A stretch of 64,000 nt of DNA from Paracoccus beibuensis (lineage in GTDB: Bacteria > Pseudomonadota > Alphaproteobacteria > Rhodobacterales > Rhodobacteraceae): assembly GCF_026162625.1 (NCBI RefSeq), contig NZ_JAOTBD010000010.1, positions 43,752-107,751 of the forward strand, read 5' to 3'. The translations under genes were made by a program, and so were the position numbers. The notes under the pieces are model-generated. The model was not told the DNA's origin, searched no databases, and was given only the letters and a program-made list of their open reading frames with translations. This document shows positions 36,525 to 44,030 of this stretch, one piece after another. How positions within the stretch are numbered: the stretch's first letter is position 1; every line of letters starts with the position of its first letter.

Positions 36525-36714
36525 AAAGATGGTCATGATGGCCAACCAGATCGCCACCTTCTTCGACAGCCAGCCCGGCAACGCGCCCGACAAGATCGCG
36601 GACCACCTGCGCGACTTCTGGGAACCACGAATGCGCGCGCAGCTGCTGACTTTTATGGAGGCGGGCGGCAAGGGGCTGCTGCCGTCGGCCGAAGAGGCGG
36701 CCCGAAGGCTCTGA
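36514..36714 (+). CDS. fdsD: Formate dehydrogenase delta subunit
   Basis: A 66-residue protein at the end of the operon with MVMMANQIATFF and a conserved DKIADHLRDFWEPRMR segment, typical of FdsD. Studies in Rhodobacter and Cupriavidus associate FdsD with maturation or stability of the complex. The ATG at 36514 lies inside the fdhD coding end; later in-frame ATG codons (36529, 36535, 36538) are possible. A small hairpin AACCGG/CCGGTT begins right after the stop. Confidence 0.88.
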   Translation: MSPEKMVMMANQIATFFDSQPGNAPDKIADHLRDFWEPRMRAQLLTFMEAGGKGLLPSAEEAARRL

Positions 36715-36780
36715 TGCAACCGGTTGGCCGGTTCGTGGGTTTCCTGCCGGGAACGTCAGGACAGCGGGAACAGGGCCTTC

Positions 36781-37731
36781 ATGCAGCAACAGAAATTCGA
36801 CCTGGGTGCGGCCCGGGTCTGCGTCATCATGAACCGCGGATCTGGCAAGAAGAAGCACCGGGACATCGTGGCGCAACTGGACGAGCGGCTGAAGCCCGTC
36901 TGCGGCAGCTATGAGCTTCGCCAGAGCCGCAAGGGCAGCGACCTGCCCGCACTGGCGCGGCAGGTGGCGGGCGAAGGGTTCGACCTGGTCATCGCGGCCG
37001 GCGGCGACGGGACACAGTCGGCGGTCGCCGGGGCGCTGACAGAGACCGGCATCGCCATGGGAGTGCTGCCGGGCGGGACCTTCAACTATCTCGCCCGGGA
37101 CCTTGGCGTCGGTGAGACGATCGAGGATGCGCTTGACACGCTGCTGGACGCGCGTGTCGACGATGTCGACGTCGGAGAGGTCAACGACCTGATCTTCCTG
37201 AACAACGTCAGCCTCGGCGCTTACCCGCAGATCCTGAAGACGCGCGAAGGGATCTACAAGCGGTGGGGGCGGTCGCGCGTGGCCGCCTATTGGTCGGTCA
37301 TGGTGGCGCTGCGCCGCCTGCGCCGCCCGATGCAGCTGGTGGCGCGTGTGGACGGGGATGCGCGGCGCTTCGAGAGCGCGTTGGTCTTCGTCGCCCGCAG
37401 CGCCTACCAGATCGAGAGTTTTGGCCTTGAAGGGGCGGATGCGATCCGGCAAGGCAAGTTTGCCGTGCTGATCGCCAAGGCGCGACAGCCGCTGCCGCTG
37501 ATGCGGTCCGCGCTGCGGCTGGCCTTCGGACACAGCGCCAAGGACAGCGATTTTGACCTTATCCTGTCGGATCACCTGCAGATCGAGACGCCCAAGCGCC
37601 GGCAGCTGGTCGCCCATGACGGTGAGAAGACCGTGCTTTACAGTCCGTTCCGCCTGCAGGTGCGCCATGGTGGGCTGCGGGTGCTGGTGCCGGCCGACGG
37701 GGTCAGCAAGACCGAACGTCTCGGGTCGTGA
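36781..37731 (+). CDS. Diacylglycerol kinase-like lipid kinase
   Basis: A 316-residue protein of the DAGK catalytic/LCB5 family that phosphorylates diacylglycerol or another lipid at the membrane surface. Visible are the P-loop-like IMNRGSGKK, the nucleotide-binding GGDGTQSAVAGAL, GVLPGGTFNYLARDLG, and a C-terminal beta-sandwich with VLIAKARQPLPL. The ATG at 36781 is chosen since upstream codons are not family-like. The next gene starts 3 bases after the stop, so the two form an operon. Substrate is not predictable. Confidence 0.85.
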   Translation: MQQQKFDLGAARVCVIMNRGSGKKKHRDIVAQLDERLKPVCGSYELRQSRKGSDLPALARQVAGEGFDLVIAAGGDGTQSAVAGALTETGIAMGVLPGGTFNYLARDLGVGETIEDALDTLLDARVDDVDVGEVNDLIFLNNVSLGAYPQILKTREGIYKRWGRSRVAAYWSVMVALRRLRRPMQLVARVDGDARRFESALVFVARSAYQIESFGLEGADAIRQGKFAVLIAKARQPLPLMRSALRLAFGHSAKDSDFDLILSDHLQIETPKRRQLVAHDGEKTVLYSPFRLQVRHGGLRVLVPADGVSKTERLGS

Positions 37732-37734
37732 CGC

Positions 37735-38526
37735 ATGGCGCGGATCCTGCATCTCTCTGACCTGCATTTCGGCTTTCACCGCAGGGGGCTGGTCGCCCCG
37801 CTGCTGGCGAGGATCGGGGACGCGCGGCCGGATCTTGTGGTGGTCACGGGCGACATGACCCATCGTGCGCTGCCGGGGCAGATGGCCGAGGCCCGCGCCT
37901 TCCTGGACCGTATCGAGGCGCCGCTGCTGCTGGTCCCGGGCAACCACGACATTCCGACCTTCAACCCGGTGGCGCGGCTTTTCTGGCCGTTCGCGGGATA
38001 TCGGAAGCGCTTTGGCCGGAGGCTGGCGCCGGCGGGGCAGGCGGGGGACGTCCGGGTCCTGGGGATCAACAGCGCCGACCCCTATCGCTGGCAGCGCGGC
38101 AAGTTCCGCAAGGGCGAGATCAGGCGGCTGGTCAAGGGCCTTGACCGCGACGGGTTCAACATCATTGCGCTGCACCACCCGCTGGAGCAGCTGCCGCAGA
38201 TGGACAAGCAGCCGGCCCGACGCGCCGACGAGGCGATGGCGCGGCTGCAGGCGGCCGGCGTGCGGATCGCGCTGTCGGGGCATCTGCACCGCTATAACGT
38301 CGATGCGCTGATCGAGACGGGCAAGTGGCCGGGCGTGCTGCAGCTGCAGGCGGGAACGGCGCTGTGCGCGCGGATCACCGACGGGCAGAACGAATACGCG
38401 GTCCTGGAAATCGACGGAGACGACCTGCGGCTTGAACGGCACGTCGCGCCGATGACGCTCGAGGGCTTTCTGGACCCCGAGATCGCATATTACCGGCGCA
38501 TCTCGGGCAGGTGGGGGCGCGTTTAG
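37735..38526 (+). CDS. Calcineurin-like metallophosphoesterase
   Basis: A 263-residue protein with all metal-binding motifs of the family: SDLHFGFH, VTGDMTH, VPGNHDIP, LHHP and SGHLHRYN. It resembles CpdA/cyclic-nucleotide phosphodiesterase-type and lipid-A/UDP-sugar hydrolases in size but substrate is unknown. Cotranscribed with the lipid kinase gene, which suggests lipid or nucleotide-lipid metabolism. No signal peptide. Confidence 0.85.
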   Translation: MARILHLSDLHFGFHRRGLVAPLLARIGDARPDLVVVTGDMTHRALPGQMAEARAFLDRIEAPLLLVPGNHDIPTFNPVARLFWPFAGYRKRFGRRLAPAGQAGDVRVLGINSADPYRWQRGKFRKGEIRRLVKGLDRDGFNIIALHHPLEQLPQMDKQPARRADEAMARLQAAGVRIALSGHLHRYNVDALIETGKWPGVLQLQAGTALCARITDGQNEYAVLEIDGDDLRLERHVAPMTLEGFLDPEIAYYRRISGRWGRV

Positions 38527-38713
38527 CCGTTGAATTTGCCGTCGATCGGCGGTAAGGGAACACCAGTCAATCGGGCGACATGGTCAGAACAGACCGCTTA
38601 CAAACGGGTCGGGCGCATTGCCACGACCCTTTGTCGTTGCCGGAAAGGCGTCATAAAGACCGGCGGAGCCAACCGTCAGGCCGGAAAACAGACACAAAGG
38701 AAACTGAACACGC

Positions 38714-40393
38714 ATGTGCGCTAAAGCGACCATGGAGGAATTCGAGGCCCTCCTGAACGAAAGCCTCGAGATCGACACGCCGGACGAAGGTTCGGTGGTC
38801 AAGGGCCGGGTCATCGCCATCGAGGCGGGCCAGGCCATCATCGATGTCGGCTACAAGATGGAAGGCCGCGTCGATCTGAAGGAATTCGCGAACCCCGGCG
38901 AAGAGTCGAACCTGTCGGTCGGCGACGAAGTCGAGGTCTATCTTGACCGCGTGGAGAACGCCCGCGGTGAAGCCAGCATCAGCCGCGAAAAAGCCCGCCG
39001 CGAGGAAGCCTGGGATCGCCTGGAGAAGGCCTATGGCGCCGAGGAGCGCGTCGAGGGCGCCATCTTCGGTCGCGTCAAGGGCGGCTTCACGGTCGACCTG
39101 GGCGGCGCCGTCGCGTTCCTGCCGGGTTCGCAGGTCGACGTGCGCCCCGTGCGCGATGCCGGTCCGCTGATGGGTCTGAAGCAGCCGTTCCAGATCCTGA
39201 AGATGGACCGCCGCCGCGGCAACATCGTCGTGTCGCGCCGCGCCATCCTGGAGGAAAGCCGCGCCGAACAGCGCGCCGAGGTCATCGCCAACCTGACCGA
39301 AGGTCAGACGGTCGACGGCGTGGTCAAGAACATCACCGAATACGGTGCGTTCGTCGATCTGGGCGGTGTTGACGGCCTGCTGCACGTCACCGACATGGCC
39401 TGGCGCCGCGTCAACCACCCGTCCGAGATCCTGGCGATCGGCGAGACCGTCAAGGTCCAGGTCATCAAGATCAACAAGGACAGCCACCGCATCAGCCTGG
39501 GCATGAAGCAGCTGCAGGCCGATCCGTGGGATACGGTCGCCGACAAGTTCCCGATCGGCAGCGTTCACCAGGGCCGCGTGACCAACATCACCGACTATGG
39601 CGCGTTCGTCGAGCTGGAAGCCGGTGTCGAGGGTCTGGTCCATGTCAGCGAGATGAGCTGGACCAAGAAGAACGTCCATCCGGGCAAGATCGTGTCGACC
39701 TCTCAGGAAGTCGACGTGATGGTGCTGGAGATCGACGAAGCCAAGCGCCGCGTGTCGCTGGGTCTGAAGCAGACCATGCGCAACCCGTGGGAAGTCTTTG
39801 CCGAGACCCATCCGACCGGCACCGTCATTGAGGGCGAAGTCAAGAACATCACCGAATTCGGTCTGTTCGTGGGCCTGGAAGGCGACATCGACGGCATGGT
39901 CCACCTGTCCGACATCAGCTGGGACACGCGTGGCGAAGATGCGATCCAGGACTTCCGCAAAGGCGACGTCGTCAAGGCCGTCGTTCAGGACGTGGATGTC
40001 GAGAAGGAACGCATCAGCCTGTCGATCAAGTCGCTTGAGAACGAGCACATGGCGGAAGCCGTGGATGGCGTGAAGCGCGGCTCGATCGTCACCGCCGAGA
40101 TCACCGCGATCGAGGATGGCGGCATCGAGGTCGAGTACAACGGCGTCAAGTCCTTCATCCGCCGCAGCGATCTGGCCCGCGACCGTCAGGACCAGCGCCC
40201 CGAGCGCTTCCAGGTCGGCGACAAGGTCGATGCGCGCGTGACCAACGTCGACACCAAGACCCGTCGTCTGGGCCTGTCGATCAAGGCGCGCGAGATCGCG
40301 GAAGAAAAGGAAGCGATCGACCAGTATGGCAGCTCGGATTCGGGTGCGTCGCTTGGCGACATCCTGGGCGCCGCGCTGAGCCGCAACAACTGA
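38714..40393 (+). CDS. rpsA: 30S ribosomal protein S1
   Basis: A 559-residue protein with six OB-fold S1 repeats; repeats 3-6 each contain GxVxxITxYGAFV-type motifs (for example NITEYGAFVDLGG, NITDYGAFVELEA, NITEFGLFVGLEG). It binds mRNA on the 30S subunit and is needed for translation initiation on structured or leaderless mRNAs. The ATG at 38714 lies 9 bases after AAAGGA and the N-terminus MEEFEALLNES is characteristic for alphaproteobacteria. Followed by a strong terminator; ihfB downstream is commonly linked to rpsA. Confidence 0.97.
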   Translation: MCAKATMEEFEALLNESLEIDTPDEGSVVKGRVIAIEAGQAIIDVGYKMEGRVDLKEFANPGEESNLSVGDEVEVYLDRVENARGEASISREKARREEAWDRLEKAYGAEERVEGAIFGRVKGGFTVDLGGAVAFLPGSQVDVRPVRDAGPLMGLKQPFQILKMDRRRGNIVVSRRAILEESRAEQRAEVIANLTEGQTVDGVVKNITEYGAFVDLGGVDGLLHVTDMAWRRVNHPSEILAIGETVKVQVIKINKDSHRISLGMKQLQADPWDTVADKFPIGSVHQGRVTNITDYGAFVELEAGVEGLVHVSEMSWTKKNVHPGKIVSTSQEVDVMVLEIDEAKRRVSLGLKQTMRNPWEVFAETHPTGTVIEGEVKNITEFGLFVGLEGDIDGMVHLSDISWDTRGEDAIQDFRKGDVVKAVVQDVDVEKERISLSIKSLENEHMAEAVDGVKRGSIVTAEITAIEDGGIEVEYNGVKSFIRRSDLARDRQDQRPERFQVGDKVDARVTNVDTKTRRLGLSIKAREIAEEKEAIDQYGSSDSGASLGDILGAALSRNN

Positions 40394-40414
40394 TCCGGTC
40401 CAAGACCGATCCAT

Positions 40415-40446
40415 GCCCGTCCCGGTTCGTCCGGGGCGGGCTTTTT
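40415..40446 (+). terminator. Intrinsic terminator of rpsA
   Basis: An 11-bp stem (40415-40425 with 40431-40441, one G-U pair), TTCGT loop, then TTTTT. Confidence 0.9.
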
Positions 40447-40628
40447 CTTGCCAACGGCGGCGGCGCGGTCCCGCAAGGCGCTTGCGCGACCTTGGCAAAG
40501 CTGGCAACGCTATGAAACCAGTGACTTCTGTCGGGCGTTGACTTGCCTGAGAGGCGGCTTGGCCGGGTTTGTTTGCTCCGGGGTGGTCGACGCGATGGCA
40601 GCTACGGTCCGTCCATTTGGGGGAAAGC

Positions 40629-40913
40629 ATGATTCGATCGGAATTGATCCAGAAGATTTCAGACGAAAACCCCCACCTGTTCCGACGGGATGTCGAGAGG
40701 ATCGTGAACACCGTCTTCGAGGAGGTCATCGACGCTATGGCGCGTGGGGACCGGGTCGAGTTGCGTGGATTCGGCGCGTTCTCGGTGAAGAAGCGCGATT
40801 CTCGGACTGGGCGGAATCCTCGCACCGGCGAGGCGGTCGATGTCGAGGAAAAGCACGTTCCGTTCTTCAAGACCGGCAAGCTGTTGCGCGACAGGTTGAA
40901 CGGCGAGGCGTGA
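40629..40913 (+). CDS. ihfB: Integration host factor subunit beta
   Basis: A 94-residue DNA-bending protein of the HU/IHF family. It begins [10 protein letters not shown], has the beta-arm with [25 protein letters not shown] (proline at the arm tip that intercalates in DNA) and the usual end [10 protein letters not shown]. The open frame extends upstream to 40569 but the ATG at 40629 gives the family start. It forms a heterodimer with IhfA (not in window). The 235-base gap after rpsA holds the rpsA terminator and presumably its promoter; no clear pair of hexamers was found. Confidence 0.96.
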   Translation: MIRSELIQKISDENPHLFRRDVERIVNTVFEEVIDAMARGDRVELRGFGAFSVKKRDSRTGRNPRTGEAVDVEEKHVPFFKTGKLLRDRLNGEA

Positions 40914-40981
40914 GCGTCGTAAAAGGCTAACGACGGGGCGGACCCTGCTTCGGGGCCCGCAACTAATCGAGGAAACTGTTC

Positions 40982-41380
40982 ATGCGCTTCATCCGGTTGA
41001 TCTTCGTCGCGCTTCTTGCGCTGATCCTGGTGGGGATCGCCCTGGCGAACCGCGAGATGGTCGTGCTGTCGCTGTTCCCGGCGAATTTCGGGCAGTTCCT
41101 AGGCGGGACCTGGTCACTGAGCGTGCCGCTGTTCGTAGTAATCTTTGGCGCCTTCGCCATCGGAATGCTGGCAGGGCTGCTTTGGGAATGGATGCGCGAG
41201 GCGAATTATCGCCGCGAGGCGAAGCTGCGCCACGCAGAGGTGTCGCGGCTTGAGAGCGAAGTCGACCACCTGCGCGACCGTCATGCCGCACCCCGGGACG
41301 AGGTTCTGGCGATCCTGGATGAGCCGGCGACCCGTCGTCCGGTGGCCGGCACCGGCACGCTGCTGCCGGCGGCTCACTGA
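40982..41380 (+). CDS. lapA: LapA-family inner membrane protein
   Basis: A 132-residue protein with two transmembrane helices (about residues 5-22 and 45-68) and a cytoplasmic helical tail, the DUF1049/LapA layout. LapA works with LapB in control of lipopolysaccharide synthesis in enterobacteria; here the tail lacks visible TPR repeats, and no lapB is adjacent. It follows ihfB as in many proteobacteria. The trpF GTG starts 3 bases after its stop. Confidence 0.85.
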   Translation: MRFIRLIFVALLALILVGIALANREMVVLSLFPANFGQFLGGTWSLSVPLFVVIFGAFAIGMLAGLLWEWMREANYRREAKLRHAEVSRLESEVDHLRDRHAAPRDEVLAILDEPATRRPVAGTGTLLPAAH

Positions 41381-41383
41381 GCC

Positions 41384-42016
41384 GTGGCTGACGTCAAGAT
41401 CTGCGGCCTGAGGGAGGCGGCGCATGTCGCTGCCGCCGTCGAGGCCGGGGCGCGATATGTCGGCTTTGTTTTCTTCGAGAAGTCTCCTCGGTCGGTGACA
41501 CCCGAGGAAGCCGCGAACCTGTTGGCCGCCATTCCGGCGGGCGTGGCGAGCGTCGGCCTGTTCGTCGATCCCGACGACACGTTGTTACGCCGTGTGCTGG
41601 CGGTCGTGCCTTTGGACGTCATTCAGCTGCACGGCAACGAGAGCCCCGAGCGCGTGGCCGCGGTCAAGGAACTGACCGGGCTGCCGGTCATGAAGGCGGT
41701 GGGGATCCGGGACGCCAACGACCTGGCGCAGTTGACGGAGTATGGGTTGGTTGCCGACATGCTGCTGATCGATGCAAAGCCCGCCGAAGGGGCGGCGCTG
41801 CCGGGGGGAAACGGGCTGGCTTTCGATTGGCAGCTTCTGGTCGGGCGGCGCTTCTTGCGGCCTTGGATGCTGGCGGGGGGGCTGACGCCAGAGAACGTGG
41901 CCGAGGCAGTGCGGCTGACGGGGGCGCAGGTGGTCGATGTCAGTTCGGGTGTCGAGTCGGCGCCCGGTTGCAAGGATGTTGCGCGGATCGGAGCGTTCCT
42001 GAAGGCCTTGCAGTAG
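41384..42016 (+). CDS. trpF: Phosphoribosylanthranilate isomerase
   Basis: Third step of tryptophan synthesis. The 210-residue TIM-barrel protein starts with GTG and has the catalytic Cys/Asp pair in VKICGLR and LIDAKP, VGFVFFEKSPRSV, IQLHGNE and the phosphate-binding LAGGLTPENV and DVSSGVE. It is separate from trpC here. The GTA cluster begins 234 bases downstream. Confidence 0.95.
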   Translation: MADVKICGLREAAHVAAAVEAGARYVGFVFFEKSPRSVTPEEAANLLAAIPAGVASVGLFVDPDDTLLRRVLAVVPLDVIQLHGNESPERVAAVKELTGLPVMKAVGIRDANDLAQLTEYGLVADMLLIDAKPAEGAALPGGNGLAFDWQLLVGRRFLRPWMLAGGLTPENVAEAVRLTGAQVVDVSSGVESAPGCKDVARIGAFLKALQ

Positions 42017-42033
42017 GTCGCGGCAGGGGTGTT

Positions 42034-42084
42034 GCGCAGCGCTCTGCGCGGTGTTGCGTAGGCTAAGTTATTGCATGCGCAGAG
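42034..42084 (+). other. Mutually exclusive inverted repeats after trpF
   Basis: Segment GCGCAG (42034-42039) can pair with CTGCGC (42044-42049) to form a short hairpin, while CTCTGCGC (42042-42049) pairs perfectly with GCGCAGAG (42077-42084). The two pairings exclude each other. The first may act as the trpF terminator although no T tract follows. Confidence 0.4.
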
Positions 42085-42120
42085 ATTTCTGAAATGCACG
42101 TGCGACCGGAGCGATAGTGA

Positions 42121-42149
42121 TTGACTTGGCGAACGCCTTAAAGTAGAAC
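42121..42149 (+). promoter_or_regulatory. Candidate promoter of the GTA operon
   Basis: TTGACT (42121-42126) and TAGAAC (42144-42149) with a 17-base spacer. The pentamer GAACG occurs twice within it, at 42131 and 42146. Transcription would begin near 42157 and read through the hairpin at 42176 before g1. Confidence 0.5.
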
Positions 42150-42175
42150 GTATACATGCTGGGAGAAATGGGCAA

Positions 42176-42205
42176 GCGGCCGGGGGTAACCCTAGGTCGC
42201 TTTTT
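42176..42205 (+). terminator. Terminator-like hairpin in the GTA leader
   Basis: GCGGCC (42176-42181) pairs with GGTCGC (42195-42200) with one G-U; inside, GGG pairs with CCC around a TAA loop. TTTTTCGTTTCTT follows. It lies between the candidate promoter and g1, so it could either stop read-through from trpF or attenuate the GTA operon. Confidence 0.6.
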
Positions 42206-42250
42206 CGTTTCTTGGCTCGTGCGGACAGGTCACGAGGCGGGGCAGATTGC

Positions 42251-42658
42251 ATGAACGATATGAACTGGGGCGGGGTCGGTGATCCCGAAGGACCTTTCAT
42301 GGCCAAGAGCCAGCTTGCAGGGGTCGGTCTTCAGGCGCCGGATATCGCCGAGGGCGAGGACGAGATCGACGTCCTGCGCTGGCTGTTCTGGGACTATGTG
42401 AAGGACCTTCGGGGACACCAGGCCGAGCTTGAGGCGGTCAAGGCGGCGGAGATCGATCCCGCCAAGCTGAAGAAGGCCATGGAGACGGCGAAAACGGTCC
42501 GCGAGGCCGTGCAGCTGTTGATGGCGGAGAGGAGCAAGGTTGACAAACTTCGCAAGGACATTGCGGGCGGGGTCGGAGGGGGCAGCCTCGACCTCGATGC
42601 CGCACGAGACGAGGTCGGGCGCCGCCTGGCTTGCCTGCGCCGGGCCGGAGGAGGTTGA
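42251..42658 (+). CDS. GTA small terminase subunit (g1)
   Basis: First gene of the gene transfer agent cluster. The 135-residue product has a central charged helical region (residues about 50-105, many Lys/Glu/Ala) expected to form a coiled coil, as in RcGTA gp1, the small terminase that feeds the packaging motor without sequence-specific pac recognition. The ATG at 42251 is first in the frame after AGGCGGGG; ATG codons at 42260 and 42299 are alternatives. Its 3' end overlaps the terminase large subunit gene. Confidence 0.75.
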   Translation: MNDMNWGGVGDPEGPFMAKSQLAGVGLQAPDIAEGEDEIDVLRWLFWDYVKDLRGHQAELEAVKAAEIDPAKLKKAMETAKTVREAVQLLMAERSKVDKLRKDIAGGVGGGSLDLDAARDEVGRRLACLRRAGGG

Positions 42659-43952
42659 GGAGTTCCTGGGCGGACTGTCGGAAAATGCGCTGATGAGCCT
42701 GCCCTGGCTGTTCGAGTTCTGGGCGCTACCCCACCAGTTGCCCCCCGAGGGTGACTGGAAGTCCTGGGTGATTATGGGCGGGCGCGGCGCGGGCAAGACC
42801 CGCGCCGGGTCCGAATGGGTGCGGCGGATGGTCGAGGGACCGACCGCCGCCGCACCCGGGCAGTGTCATCGCGTGGCCCTGGTCGGGGAGACCTTCGACC
42901 AGGTGCGCGAGGTGATGGTGTTCGGGGAAAGCGGGATCCTGGCGTGTTCGCCCCCCGACCGGCGTCCGGTCTGGGAGGCGGGGCGGCGCCGGCTGGTCTG
43001 GGCCAATGGCGCCACGGCCACGGTCTATTCGGCGCATGAGCCGGAGGCGCTGCGCGGGCCGCAGTTCGACGCGGCCTGGGTGGACGAACTGGCGAAGTGG
43101 AAGAAGGCGGAGGATGTCTGGGACATGCTTCAGTTCGCGCTGCGGCTTGGCGAGCATCCTCAGCAGGTGGTGACGACGACGCCGCGGAACGTGGGTGTGC
43201 TGAAGCGCATCCTGGGCAATGCCAGCACGGTGGTCACCCATGCGCCGACGGATGCGAACCGGGCCTATCTGGCCGAGAGCTTTCTGGCGGAGGTCGAGAG
43301 CCGTTATGGCGGGACGCGGCTGGGGCGGCAGGAACTTGACGGGGTGCTTCTGGACGATGTCGAGGGTGCGCTGTGGACGACGGCTATGCTGGAGGCAGCG
43401 CGGGTGACGCAGGTGCCGAAGCTGGACAGGGTCGTGGTGGCGGTTGACCCCTCGGTCACGGGCGGCAAGGCCAGCGACGAATGCGGAATCGTGGTGGCGG
43501 GGGTCGTCACGCAGGGCGAGCCGAAGGATTGGCGGGCCTATGTGCTGGAGGATGCCAGCGTGCGGGGCGGCCCGACGGATTGGGCGCGGGCCGCGATTGC
43601 CGCCATGGACCGGCACAAGGCCGAGAAGCTTGTGGCCGAGGTGAACCAGGGCGGCGACCTGGTGGAGAGTGTCGTTCGGCAGATAGATCCGCTGGTGCCG
43701 TTCAAGGCTCTGCGGGCGTCGCGGGGCAAGGGGCTGCGGGCCGAGCCTGTGGCTGCGCTCTATGAGCAGGGGCGGGTGAAGCACCTGCGGGGCGCGCTGG
43801 GGGCGCTGGAGGACCAGCTGTGCCAGATGACGGTACGCGGGTTCGAGGGCCGGGGCAGCCCGGACCGGCTGGATGCGCTGGTCTGGGCTGTCCATGAGTT
43901 GATGATCGAGCCGGCGGCGGGCTGGCGGCGGCCGCAGATGCGGGTGCTGTAG
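42597..43952 (+). CDS. GTA large terminase subunit (g2)
   Basis: DNA packaging ATPase/nuclease. With the ATG at 42597 the product is 451 residues; a TTG at 42540 would add 19 residues. The N-terminal ATPase has Walker A GRGAGKT (62-68) and Walker B AWVDE (D163, E164), then coupling motif TTTPRN. The C-terminal RNaseH-like nuclease begins with the metal-binding AVDPSVTGG (D284) and continues with EVNQGGD and SPDRLDALVWA. The sequence matches RcGTA-type TerL, which packages about 4 kb of random host DNA in a headful manner. Overlaps g1 by 62 bases. Confidence 0.92.
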   Translation: MPHETRSGAAWLACAGPEEVEEFLGGLSENALMSLPWLFEFWALPHQLPPEGDWKSWVIMGGRGAGKTRAGSEWVRRMVEGPTAAAPGQCHRVALVGETFDQVREVMVFGESGILACSPPDRRPVWEAGRRRLVWANGATATVYSAHEPEALRGPQFDAAWVDELAKWKKAEDVWDMLQFALRLGEHPQQVVTTTPRNVGVLKRILGNASTVVTHAPTDANRAYLAESFLAEVESRYGGTRLGRQELDGVLLDDVEGALWTTAMLEAARVTQVPKLDRVVVAVDPSVTGGKASDECGIVVAGVVTQGEPKDWRAYVLEDASVRGGPTDWARAAIAAMDRHKAEKLVAEVNQGGDLVESVVRQIDPLVPFKALRASRGKGLRAEPVAALYEQGRVKHLRGALGALEDQLCQMTVRGFEGRGSPDRLDALVWAVHELMIEPAAGWRRPQMRVL

Positions 43953-43976
43953 GCGTTGAACAAGATGGACTGAATG

Positions 43977-44003
43977 AAGGGCCGTCCCACCGGGGCGGCC
44001 CTT
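43977..44003 (+). terminator. Terminator-like hairpin between GTA g2 and g3
   Basis: A 12-bp stem (43977-43988 with 43992-44003, one G-U pair) with a 3-base loop, ending in CTTT. It lies in the 78-base space between large terminase and portal, so it may reduce downstream transcription or protect the upstream mRNA. Confidence 0.55.
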
Positions 44004-44030
44004 TCGCATGACCGAGGCATGGAGGCGAGC

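Noticed and set aside
42131..42149. LexA-type site (GAAC repeat) in the GTA promoter
   Set aside because: The Rhodobacterales/alphaproteobacterial LexA pattern is a direct repeat with 7 bases between tetramers; here the gap is 11.
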